Below, piece after piece: positions 7,990 through 17,048 of a DNA stretch of 32,245 nucleotides. The DNA is taken from the NCBI GenBank assembly GCA_020628425.1, contig JAHDEZ010000032.1, forward strand, positions 1 to 32,245, read 5' to 3'. Both the position numbers and the translations under genes were made by a program. The first letter of the stretch is position 1, and the number at the start of each line of letters is the position of its first letter. Below the pieces are notes generated by a model. The model was given only the letters and a program-made list of their open reading frames with translations. It was not told where the DNA came from and did no database searches. Source of the DNA: Hellea sp. (GTDB taxonomy: Bacteria > Pseudomonadota > Alphaproteobacteria > Caulobacterales > Maricaulaceae).

Positions 7990-8936
7990 TGAGTTTTTTC
8001 GAAGAATCACATCCCGAGTTTAAAGGCTTTAATGCGTTCTATGAAAAAGAGCTTTTACCGGCCCTGCGAAAAAAGGAATTTGACCGCTTAAATGCATTGA
8101 AGAAAGTCAACCGCTTTGGTCCTTTGGCTGTTGGGGCGATAGCCCTGGGAACCTTTCTTTTATATTCTCGTGTCGGTCATCCCATGTTTCTTGCCATGGG
8201 CGCATTTTTTGCGTTTTCAGCTTATATGGGGATACGCCATTATTTTCTGAAAGATATTAAAAGTCGAACTAAGAACCATCTCGTGGCGGGCATATGCCGC
8301 TATGTCGGATGGCAATTTTCCGAAAAGGTCACAGAGCCGCCGGAGCTGGATTTGTTGATCGAAAACGGCTTGCTTCCGAGAAGTTATGACCGCGTCAGTT
8401 TTGAGGATAAGATGTGGGGCAATGCTCACGGAGCAGCGTTCGAGGCTCTGGAATGTCACATGGAACGTGAAGATAAGTCTGATGATAAAACGAAATGGGT
8501 GACGGTTTTTCGCGGTTCACTGATGGCTTTGGAATTTCCGCGCGAATTCATGGGGCGCACGGTCGTTCTTCGCGACAAAGGCTGGTTTAACCGAAAGAAG
8601 AAATCCGGCATGAAACGGGTTGGGCTGGTGGATCCAAAGTTTGAAAAGATTTTTGAAGCTTACGGCACAGATCAGGTTGAGGCCCGGTATCTGTTAACAC
8701 CAGATTTCATGCAGCGGCTGGTCGACCTGGAGGAGAGTGTCGACGGAAAGAAAATTCGCTTTGCCTTTTTGAATAATCTTTTGCTGATAGCCGTTGAGAC
8801 GCCCAACCGGTTTGAGGCGGGCAGTATGAGAGTGCCCATAACAGATCCAAAACGCACTCAGGATATCCTCAATGAGGTGGGTGCCGTTTATAATGTGGTG
8901 GACAGTTTGATTAAGCCCATGGAACGGCAGGCCTAG
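7989..8936 (+). CDS. DUF3137-domain membrane protein
   Basis: 315 residues. A short helical N-terminus is followed by two predicted membrane segments (about 44-60 and 64-82), then a large cytosolic or membrane-associated domain. The DUF3137 signature is intact: FEKIFEAYGTDQVEARYLLT (218-237). No enzymatic motif is visible and the family has no settled function. It starts inside the stop codon of its soluble paralogue. Its own stop shares the palindrome CTAG with the stop of the oppositely oriented gene, so the two converging genes overlap by 4 bp with no room for a terminator between them. Confidence 0.8.
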   Translation: MSFFEESHPEFKGFNAFYEKELLPALRKKEFDRLNALKKVNRFGPLAVGAIALGTFLLYSRVGHPMFLAMGAFFAFSAYMGIRHYFLKDIKSRTKNHLVAGICRYVGWQFSEKVTEPPELDLLIENGLLPRSYDRVSFEDKMWGNAHGAAFEALECHMEREDKSDDKTKWVTVFRGSLMALEFPREFMGRTVVLRDKGWFNRKKKSGMKRVGLVDPKFEKIFEAYGTDQVEARYLLTPDFMQRLVDLEESVDGKKIRFAFLNNLLLIAVETPNRFEAGSMRVPITDPKRTQDILNEVGAVYNVVDSLIKPMERQA

Positions 8937-10240
8937 TCTTTCAATACCATAATATATTCAGATTGCAGGGCGCCTTGACTATCCAAAAACTGTGCCAGTG
9001 TTTTGCGTGTGGTCGTCACAATGGTTTCACCGTGGTCCTCAATTTTCAATCGTTCATCGACGATAGGTCCGATATAGCGCCGGATGAATGAGGTTTCCAG
9101 CTCTTTAGGCTTTAAAACGCCTTGATACTTTTCTTTAATCAAAGTTGAGTTGGGCGTATTCCAAAACATCGCCGCCAGACTGTCCAGCATGTACTCATTG
9201 CAGTTTTGAAAACGTGTATCAAAAGGATTTGAGATCAAGGAATAATTGACCTGATGAACTTCGCCATATCTAGGTGACTGGATGTAATCGATAATTTGTT
9301 TCTGTGCGGCCCCTGTTGGAATAATGATTCCGACATCATGCTCTCGGGTCAATCGTAAAAAGTCCGCAGGCGAATCCTTCACCAGGCTTGAAATTAGCCG
9401 ATTGTCCTCACCGTGATAAAGATTGTAGACAGCATATTGCCCATCGGCTTCGCGGATCCAGAAGGCTGAATGGGTGAAGTCTACACCATCTGGCAATTGG
9501 CTGCGTTTTTGTCCGGCACGGGAAATTATGGCCAGTTCCACATTTTTTGCATTTAGTTCGTTATTTATCTTGCGACCATAATCCTCAAGTACCTCGCGCT
9601 CAAACAATGGTTCGCCAAATGGACTGGACGCGACGGCCATGCGGTAAACCGTATGAATGTGCCAGCCAAAGACTGAGCCGGCGAGGAAAAGAATAAAAAG
9701 GGTCAGCTGTATCATACGGATGGGTCGAATAATTATTGAAGATAGGGAGAGAAAATTTCTTGAGCTGACTTGTTTATGGGCCGTGATACTTTTCTTTTCG
9801 GTGTATAGAACCTGAGCTTTGTTGAACTTATCTAGTAAAAGTGTTTCGCGTTCAATGTCTGTTATATCTAGAATCAGGATGTCGTCGAGTAAAACGCCAT
9901 TCATTGTTTCGGCACATAAACCTGCAAACCAAAAAACATCATCCAGAGTCTCGTTTTCATGCCAGGTTGTCATGATGGATTTATCTAACGGAACTGCTTC
10001 AAAATTGAATCGCTCAAGGCTGGCAATATCAACGGAGTCATCCCAAAGCGAACACTCGTGTCCCCAGGCCATCATGTATAAACAGCCATTTTCGATGAGC
10101 CAATGACTTATCTTATGCCGCCATTCATTTGAAATAGAGGTCTCAATCACGACAACGCACAAAAATGGTGAGGGTATGTCAAATTGTGGGATGTCCCCTT
10201 CTGGTGAAAGGTGTAGGTATCGGGGTCTAAGGTTCCTCAA
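8933..10240 (-). CDS. Three-part membrane protein: MAWG/WDDSVD domain, membrane helix, DUF2145-like domain
   Basis: 435 residues, TTG start. Residues about 24-140 form a domain with conserved-looking motifs CLYMMAWGHECSLWDDSVD (53-71), TTWHE (91-95) and FWFA (103-106); I recall these from a small uncharacterised family (DUF7684-like). One membrane helix follows (about 174-194). The C-terminal region (about 218-400) resembles DUF2145: it has VELAIISRAGQ, FTHSAFWI with His257, a NLYHG phrase, and QNCNEYMLDSL with Cys347 and Glu349. The order His then Asn-Cys-x-Glu resembles circularly permuted NlpC/P60-type folds; that is inference. The TTG overlaps the xth stop (TTGA), and there is no ATG codon before residue 56, so the start is coupled to xth. 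Last gene of a seven-gene operon. Confidence 0.7.
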   Translation of the reverse strand: MRNLRPRYLHLSPEGDIPQFDIPSPFLCVVVIETSISNEWRHKISHWLIENGCLYMMAWGHECSLWDDSVDIASLERFNFEAVPLDKSIMTTWHENETLDDVFWFAGLCAETMNGVLLDDILILDITDIERETLLLDKFNKAQVLYTEKKSITAHKQVSSRNFLSLSSIIIRPIRMIQLTLFILFLAGSVFGWHIHTVYRMAVASSPFGEPLFEREVLEDYGRKINNELNAKNVELAIISRAGQKRSQLPDGVDFTHSAFWIREADGQYAVYNLYHGEDNRLISSLVKDSPADFLRLTREHDVGIIIPTGAAQKQIIDYIQSPRYGEVHQVNYSLISNPFDTRFQNCNEYMLDSLAAMFWNTPNSTLIKEKYQGVLKPKELETSFIRRYIGPIVDERLKIEDHGETIVTTTRKTLAQFLDSQGALQSEYIMVLKD

Positions 10241-11025
10241 AAATCAAAAGTTCCAACAACAGGCACATGATCCGATGGTTTCACGCCGTCGCGTGTGTGT
10301 TTATCGATACGAAAATCCACAATATTATCCGCGGCTTGCGGTGATAATATCAAGTGATCAATCCGAATGCCTTCATTGTTCTGCCAGGCCCCGCGTTGAT
10401 AATCCCAAAACGTGTATTGCCCCGCGCGACCATCCATCTGGGCGAAGGCTTCGGTCAGGCCCATGCCGAGAAATGCCTGAAACTTTGCGCGTGTCTCGGG
10501 CATATAAAGCGCCTCGGTCAACCACTCAGTAGGTGCGTAGACGTCCTTGGCCTCCGGGATAACATTGTAATCACCAGCCAGCACTAAAGGCTCTTCATAT
10601 TTAAGCAGGCCTTCGGCATGTGTTATCAACCGGTCCATCCAGGCAAGTTTGTAATCATATTTAGGGCCGGGGGCGGGGTTGCCATTAGGCAGGTATATGG
10701 AGGCAACTCTGAAGGCACCTTTGTCTCCGGATATGACGGCCTCAATATATCGAGCCTGTTCGTCGGTTTCGTCACCGGGCAAACCGCGCTCGCTGATTTC
10801 GTCAAAAGGGCGCTTCGACAGTATTGCGACCCCGTTGTAAGATTTTTGCCCGAGGATTTCGACGTTATATCCGAGCGCCTCAATTTCCATATATGGAAAG
10901 TTTTCTTCTGTGGACTTGATTTCTTGCAGGCAAACCACATCAGGCGTGGCTTCGTTGAGCCATTTGGTGACCGCGTGCATGCGGGTTCGGATCGAGTTGA
11001 CGTTCCAGGTGGCAATAGTAATCAT
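10237..11025 (-). CDS. xth: Exodeoxyribonuclease III (AP endonuclease)
   Basis: 262 residues, normal for ExoIII. It incises DNA 5' to abasic sites and removes 3' blocking groups in base excision repair. The EEP-fold catalytic residues are in place: N8 (TWNVNS), E35 (LQEIK), D152 and N154 (GDYNV), D224 (IDHL), and the SDH triad segment ending in His253. The ATG follows the dctM stop after one nucleotide, so it is co-transcribed with the transporter. Its TGA overlaps the TTG start of the next gene. Confidence 0.96.
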   Translation of the reverse strand: MITIATWNVNSIRTRMHAVTKWLNEATPDVVCLQEIKSTEENFPYMEIEALGYNVEILGQKSYNGVAILSKRPFDEISERGLPGDETDEQARYIEAVISGDKGAFRVASIYLPNGNPAPGPKYDYKLAWMDRLITHAEGLLKYEEPLVLAGDYNVIPEAKDVYAPTEWLTEALYMPETRAKFQAFLGMGLTEAFAQMDGRAGQYTFWDYQRGAWQNNEGIRIDHLILSPQAADNIVDFRIDKHTRDGVKPSDHVPVVGTFDF

Positions 11026-11026
11026 A

Positions 11027-12556
11027 TTAATTCAACAGTCTCGCAGGCAAAGAGGTGGCCAGATCCGGCCAGAAAACGACCAGTAAAATCACAAATATCT
11101 GAATGACAATAAAGGGGATTATACCTCTGTAAAGCGCTGTTGTTGTGACTTCGGGTGGGGCAACGCCGCGCAGGTAAAACAGCGCGAATCCAAAGGGGGG
11201 TGTCAGGAAACTTGTCTGCAGGTTGAGCGCCATCAAAATGCCCAGATGAATGGGGTCAAACCCCGCCGCCAGAAGAGGCGGTGCGACCAATGGCACGACG
11301 ACAAAAGTGATTTCAATAAAGTCGAGGAAGAAGCCCAGAAAAAACATAACCAGCATGACCAGTATAAATGCACCCCATTTCCCGCCAGGCGCACCGTCTA
11401 GAAAATGGGCCACCATTTCGTCACCGCCAAAGCCTCTGAAAATCAAACTGAAAATCGTGGCGCCAATCAAGATGACGAAAACCATACAGGTTATGTGCAT
11501 GGTCGTCCGTGAGACATCTGCAAGCTGTCCGCTTTGCAATAGTGGCAAGAGAGACGCCAGAATGCAAAGAATGCCTATACAGGCGACAAAATAGGCAATT
11601 GAAATTGGCAGGCTATAGATATCGATGACTATTAGTCCGACGAGCGAGGCAATGGCTATTATAGACGACAGCCTGGCCCATCCCTGCGGTGCGGTTTTAT
11701 AAGTGGCCAAAAGAATAGCGCCCAAGGCTCCAAGCGCCGCGCCGCGCGTCGGTGTGGCGTAGCCGGCGAGAATTGAACCCAGGACGGCGATGATTAGGAC
11801 AATCGGCGGCAACATTGCCAGTAATGTCTTACGAATAAAGGTTCCAGCTTTGACATTTTGAGGCCAGGGTTGTGCCGGCGCTTTCGCCGGATTTGTGACG
11901 GCCACAAAAGCGATATAGGCCGCATATAACCCGACCAGAATAAGACCGGGAATGAGGGCGCCGGCAAACAGGTCGCCTACGGATACGACTGTGCCCTCGG
12001 CCGCACCATGAGAACGAATGGCTTCTTGGTTAGCGTTAGACATCTGATCGCCCAGAATGACCAGGACAATAGACGGCGGTATGATTTGCCCCAATGTTCC
12101 GGACGCTGCAATGGAGCCGGACGCCAGGTCAGGTGCGTAGTTTCGTTTGAGCATGGTTGGCAATGACAATAGTCCCATAGTCACAACTGTTGCTCCGACG
12201 ATGCCCGTTGACGCTGCCAGTAAAGCGCCGACGAAAACCACCGAAATTCCCAGTCCACCTCGTAGCGGGCCCAAAAGATTCCCCATGCTCTCGAGCAATT
12301 CTTCGGCGATTTTGGATTTCTCAAGCATGACACCCATGAAAACAAAAAGAGGTACAGCGATTAAAATTTCTCGGGTAATGATCGGGTATATCCGGTCCGG
12401 TAGATTGACCATATCAGTGGAGTCAAAAACGCCTAAGGCGGTGCCAATTCCGGCGAACAAAACACCGACTCCGCCCAGTGTAAAAGCCACATTATAACCA
12501 CGCAGAAGGGCCAGGCAGGCAACCGCAAACATGGAAAGCGCTAGAAAGGTCAGCAT
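11027..12556 (-). CDS. dctM: TRAP transporter large permease subunit
   Basis: 509 residues with about twelve or more hydrophobic segments. DctM is the ion-coupled membrane channel of TRAP transporters, which import carboxylates using a sodium or proton gradient. Typical family phrases include LGQIIPPSIVLVILGDQM, GAFILVMLVMFFLGFFLD and LQTSFLTPPFGFALFYLRGV. It is somewhat longer than the usual 425-450 residues because of extra hydrophilic and membrane sequence in the middle, as in the mannitol/chloroaromatic (FcbT3-like) subgroup. The ATG shares one base with the dctQ stop (TAATG). Confidence 0.95.
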   Translation of the reverse strand: MLTFLALSMFAVACLALLRGYNVAFTLGGVGVLFAGIGTALGVFDSTDMVNLPDRIYPIITREILIAVPLFVFMGVMLEKSKIAEELLESMGNLLGPLRGGLGISVVFVGALLAASTGIVGATVVTMGLLSLPTMLKRNYAPDLASGSIAASGTLGQIIPPSIVLVILGDQMSNANQEAIRSHGAAEGTVVSVGDLFAGALIPGLILVGLYAAYIAFVAVTNPAKAPAQPWPQNVKAGTFIRKTLLAMLPPIVLIIAVLGSILAGYATPTRGAALGALGAILLATYKTAPQGWARLSSIIAIASLVGLIVIDIYSLPISIAYFVACIGILCILASLLPLLQSGQLADVSRTTMHITCMVFVILIGATIFSLIFRGFGGDEMVAHFLDGAPGGKWGAFILVMLVMFFLGFFLDFIEITFVVVPLVAPPLLAAGFDPIHLGILMALNLQTSFLTPPFGFALFYLRGVAPPEVTTTALYRGIIPFIVIQIFVILLVVFWPDLATSLPARLLN

Positions 12557-13239
12557 TATTCAGTGACCTCTTCGGAAAACAGAGGCGGAACCTTGTTTGG
12601 TCGCTCAGGCATCGTTTGACCGTTCAATATTTTTGCGGCTCTCAGCGTTATAGATAGGCCTTGAGCTAACATCATGAAACTAAACACTGAAATGCTCGAC
12701 ATGAGCAAAAATTTGTAGGGAATACCATCGACCCGGGCGGAGGCCTCTAAAACAAACCAAGCCTGTCGAGTATAGTCTTGTGAAACCCATAGCAGGGTTA
12801 GGCAAACGGGCATTAAGAGCAGATAAAACCCCACAAGGTCCACGCGGGATTTCTGTTCTGCAGTCATCTTGGTGTAAAATACATCGACCCGAACATGCTG
12901 GTTCATCAACAAGGTTGCGGCAGCTCCCAACATGATGACGATGGCATGGAAATATTCAGCGCTCTCAAAAAGCTTGGTCCAGGTGGTATCAAATATCTCT
13001 TTAGCAAAAACGGAAAATGCCACAGTAAGAACCAGAACAGGTAATGCCCATTTTACAATTTCACCAATGCCAAACATGATTGTATCAATTGTTCGAATAA
13101 TGCCCGAGGATAACCGGGTCAGAAACCTACTGTCCGGTTTCAAAAGCGTCACGAAGGGCAGAGCGAGAAACGGGAGGAAAACCCAACCCGCGCCTTTAAT
13201 AAAGGCTGCCCAGTTATCAATGAGTTCAGCCCAGCTCAT
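12556..13239 (-). CDS. dctQ: TRAP transporter small permease subunit
   Basis: 227 residues with four main hydrophobic segments plus an N-terminal one. DctQ pairs with DctM in the membrane complex. The conserved MLGAAATLLMNQHVRVDVFY phrase is typical of the family. A longer reading frame extends upstream to 13410, but that part overlaps dctP. The ATG at 13239 lies one nucleotide after the dctP stop (TAG-C-ATG) and gives a normal N-terminus (MSWAELIDNWAAFI), so I chose it. Confidence 0.92.
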   Translation of the reverse strand: MSWAELIDNWAAFIKGAGWVFLPFLALPFVTLLKPDSRFLTRLSSGIIRTIDTIMFGIGEIVKWALPVLVLTVAFSVFAKEIFDTTWTKLFESAEYFHAIVIMLGAAATLLMNQHVRVDVFYTKMTAEQKSRVDLVGFYLLLMPVCLTLLWVSQDYTRQAWFVLEASARVDGIPYKFLLMSSISVFSFMMLAQGLSITLRAAKILNGQTMPERPNKVPPLFSEEVTE

Positions 13240-13240
13240 G

Positions 13241-14389
13241 CTAGCCGCCAAGGCCCGCCTGCCGGGCTCGAATATATGGGCCGTCACCCAGCTCAGTCCA
13301 GCCGCGGTAAGAGTCTCTTGCGGCTTTATAGCTTTCATAGACTTTACGGGTAACAGGGTCTTCATTCCCCACTTCAGCCACGACGGACTCGCTGGCTTTG
13401 GCGATTTCACGAATGATATCTTCAGAGAAAAACTGTGGTTCGATATTGTGCTTTTCCTTGAGCACTTTCAGAGCTTTGGCATTCTCATATGTGTATTCTG
13501 CGATGGAACTGTCATTGGCGGACTTGCAGGCATATTTCATCATGGCTTGTTCCGAAGACGTAAGGCTTTCCCAGACGCCCAGATTTATACCGAGCGCTAA
13601 GGCTGCACCGGGCTCATGGAACCCTGGTGCATAGTAATAAGGCGCTTCGCGGTAAAAACCGAAAGCATAATCATTCCAGGGACCTACCCATTCAGTTGCG
13701 TCAATATTGCCCGATTGAAGCGATTGATAAATTTCCCCACCAGGAAGAGGGACGGCTGATGCCCCAAGACGTTTCAAGACTTCGCCGCCCAGTCCCGGCA
13801 TACGCATATTAAGGCCTTTGAAATCCTCAATGGAATTCATTTTCTTTTTGAACCAACCACCCGTCTGGTGTCCGGTGTTTCCAGCATGGAAGGCTTTTAT
13901 ATTATATTGCGCTGAGAGCTCGTCCCAGAGTTCCTGTCCGCCACCGAATTCGGTCCATGCCATTATCTCTGCCGCCGTCATGCCCATGGGAACGGCTGTG
14001 AAAAAAGCAAACGCCTTTGATTTTCCTTGCCAATAATATTCGGCAGCATGATACATATCCACGCCGCCGCGCGAGGTCGCATTAAAGCATTCGAGCGCTC
14101 CGACGATTTCGCCGGCAGCTGCAACTTTGACTTCGATGAGTCCATCACTCATGATTTTCATGGCTTCCGCAAATCGAACGGGCATAATTCCCAAACCGGG
14201 AAAATCTTTTGGCCATGACGTGGCCATTTGGAACTGTTTAACACCCCTATTGATATGAGGGGAGGCGATGTGATTATCGGTTGTCTTTGAGGTCGCTTGT
14301 TTGGGCTTCTTACCACTGGCAAGGACGCCGGCTACACCGCCTCCGGTTGCAAGTGCTGCCCCCGCGATTAGAATATCTCTACGCTTCAT
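13241..14389 (-). CDS. dctP: TRAP transporter substrate-binding protein, Tat-exported
   Basis: 382 residues. It is the periplasmic receptor that delivers substrate to DctQM. The start at 14389 gives a twin-arginine signal (MKRRDILIAGAALATGG), which a longer in-frame version to 14431 would bury. The mature part begins near FQMATSWPKDFPG. It carries MRMPGLGGEVLKRLGA and IDATEWVGPWND, with the ligand Arg and Glu-Trp typical of the COG4663 group (TakP, FcbT1, the lactate-binding protein of Thermus). A 2-oxo acid or hydroxy acid such as lactate is therefore a likely substrate, but this is not proven. The start overlaps the end of bpt by 11 nt. Confidence 0.92.
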   Translation of the reverse strand: MKRRDILIAGAALATGGGVAGVLASGKKPKQATSKTTDNHIASPHINRGVKQFQMATSWPKDFPGLGIMPVRFAEAMKIMSDGLIEVKVAAAGEIVGALECFNATSRGGVDMYHAAEYYWQGKSKAFAFFTAVPMGMTAAEIMAWTEFGGGQELWDELSAQYNIKAFHAGNTGHQTGGWFKKKMNSIEDFKGLNMRMPGLGGEVLKRLGASAVPLPGGEIYQSLQSGNIDATEWVGPWNDYAFGFYREAPYYYAPGFHEPGAALALGINLGVWESLTSSEQAMMKYACKSANDSSIAEYTYENAKALKVLKEKHNIEPQFFSEDIIREIAKASESVVAEVGNEDPVTRKVYESYKAARDSYRGWTELGDGPYIRARQAGLGG

Positions 14390-15128
14390 CCTCTTTCCCC
14401 AGATTGTTTTTCCCCAGGTCTTGCCAGCCATATACGCCCAGTATCTGACAAGGTTTATATCGGGCTTTGTAGTCCATTTTTGGACTTTCTTTGACCCAGT
14501 AGCCCAAATATAGCCAGGGCTGTTCTTCGTCTTTGCAGCGGCGAATATGGTCTAGGATCATATAGTGCCCAAGACTACGATGTTCTTCTAATGGATCAAA
14601 GTAACTATAAACCAGGGAATAGCCATCCATTAGTACATCAATTAAAATTGCCGCAATCAGGCGTCCGGCCTGATTTCTATATTCGATAATCTCCGTTTCG
14701 GCCGCGCATTCTTCTACCATCATTTCATAGCGGCTATAATCCATGTCGCTCATACCACCGCCTTCGTGGCGGGATTTCAGATACCTAGACAACAGGTCAA
14801 ATTGTTCATCCGTGGCCATAGCCGGACAGACAGTGGACGATAAGTCATTATTGCGTGCCAATGTGCGTTTCATGGATTTCGTCGGCTGAAACATAGCGGT
14901 ATTGACCCGTAAGGATTTGCAGGACTGACAATTTTCACAAGCAGGTCGATACAAAACATTTTGTGACCGCCTAAAGCCCGAATGCGTCAAGTAGTTATTG
15001 AGATACGGCCCGGTTATAGGGTCCAGTTGAGCGAAAATTTTTCGTTCCATTCGTCCCGGCAGATAAGGGCAGGGTGACGGTATCGTCATGTAGAATTGCA
15101 GCTTCTGTGTATCTACCGGCCGAGTCAT
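14379..15128 (-). CDS. bpt: Aspartate/glutamate leucyltransferase (Bpt; ATE-family)
   Basis: 249 residues. Bacterial Bpt moves leucine from Leu-tRNA to proteins with N-terminal Asp or Glu and so marks them for ClpS/ClpAP degradation (N-degron pathway). The N-terminal ATE domain has CPYLPGRMERKIF (20-32) and a cysteine cluster at C64, C67 and C70 (YRPACENCQSCKSLRV). The C-terminal GNAT-like domain has YFDPLEEHRSLGHYMILDHI and YLGYWV. The frame is open to 15299, but residues before MTRPVDTQ overlap the permease gene and look non-coding, so I place the start at 15128, 4 nt after the permease stop. Confidence 0.95.
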   Translation of the reverse strand: MTRPVDTQKLQFYMTIPSPCPYLPGRMERKIFAQLDPITGPYLNNYLTHSGFRRSQNVLYRPACENCQSCKSLRVNTAMFQPTKSMKRTLARNNDLSSTVCPAMATDEQFDLLSRYLKSRHEGGGMSDMDYSRYEMMVEECAAETEIIEYRNQAGRLIAAILIDVLMDGYSLVYSYFDPLEEHRSLGHYMILDHIRRCKDEEQPWLYLGYWVKESPKMDYKARYKPCQILGVYGWQDLGKNNLGKEDEA

Positions 15129-15132
15129 AATC

Positions 15133-16953
15133 CTAAATATCGTATAGGAATGGCAACATGATGCAATAGGTGGCCCAAATGACGAAAACGAGCGGCAAGC
15201 CAAATTTTGTGAAGTCACTAAACTTATATCGTCCCGGGCCCATAACCAGCAAATTGGTTTGATAAGCAATTGGCGTGGCGAAACAGCAATTGGCTGCAAA
15301 AATTACGGTCAGGATCATCACTAAAGGATCGATTTGGGTTTGAGTGCTTATCTCTAGGGCAATAGGCGCAAATATAAGAGCCGTTGCCGCGTTGGAGATA
15401 ATATTGGTCATAAACGCGATCATAAGAAACAGCGCGGCTATAAGTGCCATATTACCCATGGGTAAAAACGCATCCACAGTCTTCTGTGCCAGCCAGGCAG
15501 CGCCTTGCGTGTTCTGCAAAGCAGCACTCATAGTAAAAGCGGCGCCGATGAGCAGAAAAATCTTCATATCGAGTGCCCGGATAGCTTGGCGGATATTCAA
15601 ACAACCAGCGGCCAGCATGCCCAAAGCTCCCATAAGTGCCGCCGTTTCAATGGGCAGAATACCGGTTGCGGCCGTTAAAATCGTGCCGGCAAAAATAAGG
15701 CGCGCTGCCATAGACTTACGGATATCGGGTAATTCGGATGTGGACCAGTCTAGCAAGAGCAAGTCACGGTTCGTCCTAAGATCCGACATGTCCCTTTCAT
15801 AACCAAACAGTAAAAGCACATCGCCGGCCTCAAGGCGTATATCCAGCATCCGGCTTCGGATCATTCGGGTTCGGCGTTGAATGCCCAGAACGAGTGTTCC
15901 GGTTTGGCGTCTAAACCCAATTTGTTCGATATTGCGGCCAACCATCCGGGAGCCAGGCGCTATAACCGCTTCGCTGATAACGATTGTATCCGATCCGCCG
16001 TCGCCGCGACTTTCATCATGGAAGCCTGCAATATTTAACATGCCCCGAAGGTATTGCTTGTTAGATGACAATAATTTGGACAAGGATTTCCGAGTCGCCG
16101 CAACAATCAAAATATCGTCTTCTTCGAGCTGGTCTTCGAATGGCGGGAGCAGGCTAGTCTCACCACGTTGAATCATTCTTACTGTGACGTCTTTGAGGGC
16201 TGGATATAACCCCGCCGTCGGTTTTGCGCCGCGTAGGGGATGGTTTCGTGTGATGGCAATCTGGGCAATATATTGACGCCCGGCTTCGCTGATTTCATTC
16301 TCCAGGCTTTTTCGGGCAGGGAGCAGGCGCGGCGCCATCAAAGCAATATATATGGCGCCGGCAACCGATAAAATCAGTCCGGGTTTGAGTTGCGTGAAAA
16401 ATGTAAGTTGTTCGCCGGTTTCACCATTGACCAAAAGGTTTGTGGATGAGCCAATCAGCGTCGTCATACCCGCCAGAATACATATGAAGCTGAGAGGCAT
16501 CATAAGATGGGATGCGTTGCCGCGCATCCTAAGCGCCATGGCCGTTAAAACGGGTATAAACATGACGACCACGGGTGTGTTGTTCATGAACATAGATACG
16601 GCAAAGGCGATCAAAAATACCAATCCGAGGGTTCTTCGAGGGCGTTTTTCAAGAGCGGCATTGATCTTGAGAATCGGACCTTCCAAGGCACCTGTGTGGT
16701 ACATGCCCTGCCCAACAACCAACAAAGCCATGATGGCGACCAGTGCGGGGGCCGCAAAGCCAGAAAGTAAAGACCGGCTATCCAGGTTTTCAGCGCCCGC
16801 CGGCGCAAAAAAATGGAAAAATACAAGGAAAACAACGATAATGCCGACAGAAATGCTTTCAATGGAAAATCGTTCACGGAAATACAGGTAGACCGCAACG
16901 GCAATAATCGCCATTGTCGCCCAGGTCTGCCATGTCACTGCCAATTCAGGCAC
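15133..16953 (-). CDS. SLC13-family permease with two TrkA-C domains
   Basis: 606 residues, typical of bacterial DASS transporters with regulatory RCK-C inserts. Hydrophobic segments 1-210 carry MNNTPVVV (123-130) and GSSTNLLVNG (168-177). Two soluble TrkA-C-like domains (about 240-295 and 325-390) follow, then a second membrane half with NIISNAATALIFAPIA and QTNLLVMGPG. Such proteins transport sulfate, dicarboxylates or similar anions with sodium; the substrate cannot be read from sequence. The start is GTG, with AAGGGG upstream. It is the first gene of the seven-gene minus-strand operon; its promoter must lie in the 95-bp divergent gap 16954-17048. Confidence 0.92.
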   Translation of the reverse strand: MPELAVTWQTWATMAIIAVAVYLYFRERFSIESISVGIIVVFLVFFHFFAPAGAENLDSRSLLSGFAAPALVAIMALLVVGQGMYHTGALEGPILKINAALEKRPRRTLGLVFLIAFAVSMFMNNTPVVVMFIPVLTAMALRMRGNASHLMMPLSFICILAGMTTLIGSSTNLLVNGETGEQLTFFTQLKPGLILSVAGAIYIALMAPRLLPARKSLENEISEAGRQYIAQIAITRNHPLRGAKPTAGLYPALKDVTVRMIQRGETSLLPPFEDQLEEDDILIVAATRKSLSKLLSSNKQYLRGMLNIAGFHDESRGDGGSDTIVISEAVIAPGSRMVGRNIEQIGFRRQTGTLVLGIQRRTRMIRSRMLDIRLEAGDVLLLFGYERDMSDLRTNRDLLLLDWSTSELPDIRKSMAARLIFAGTILTAATGILPIETAALMGALGMLAAGCLNIRQAIRALDMKIFLLIGAAFTMSAALQNTQGAAWLAQKTVDAFLPMGNMALIAALFLMIAFMTNIISNAATALIFAPIALEISTQTQIDPLVMILTVIFAANCCFATPIAYQTNLLVMGPGRYKFSDFTKFGLPLVFVIWATYCIMLPFLYDI

Positions 16954-17048
16954 AATAATTCTACCCCTTGTTCTTGCTTTCGAGCTAACATGTAAGTTAT
17001 GGATTTCATAGGATTTTTAGACAGAAACTTGGGAATGGATCAGGCTCA

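Noticed and set aside
13240..13410. Upstream extension of dctQ
   Set aside because: It lies entirely within dctP, and the ATG at 13239 follows the dctP stop by 1 nt and gives a normal DctQ N-terminus.
12932..13600. 222-residue plus-strand frame opposite dctQ/dctP
   Set aside because: Antisense to two confident genes, no recognisable motif, no ribosome site.
15129..15299. Upstream extension of bpt
   Set aside because: It overlaps the permease gene, and the extra 57 residues resemble no ATE-family sequence; ATG 15128 gives the standard start.
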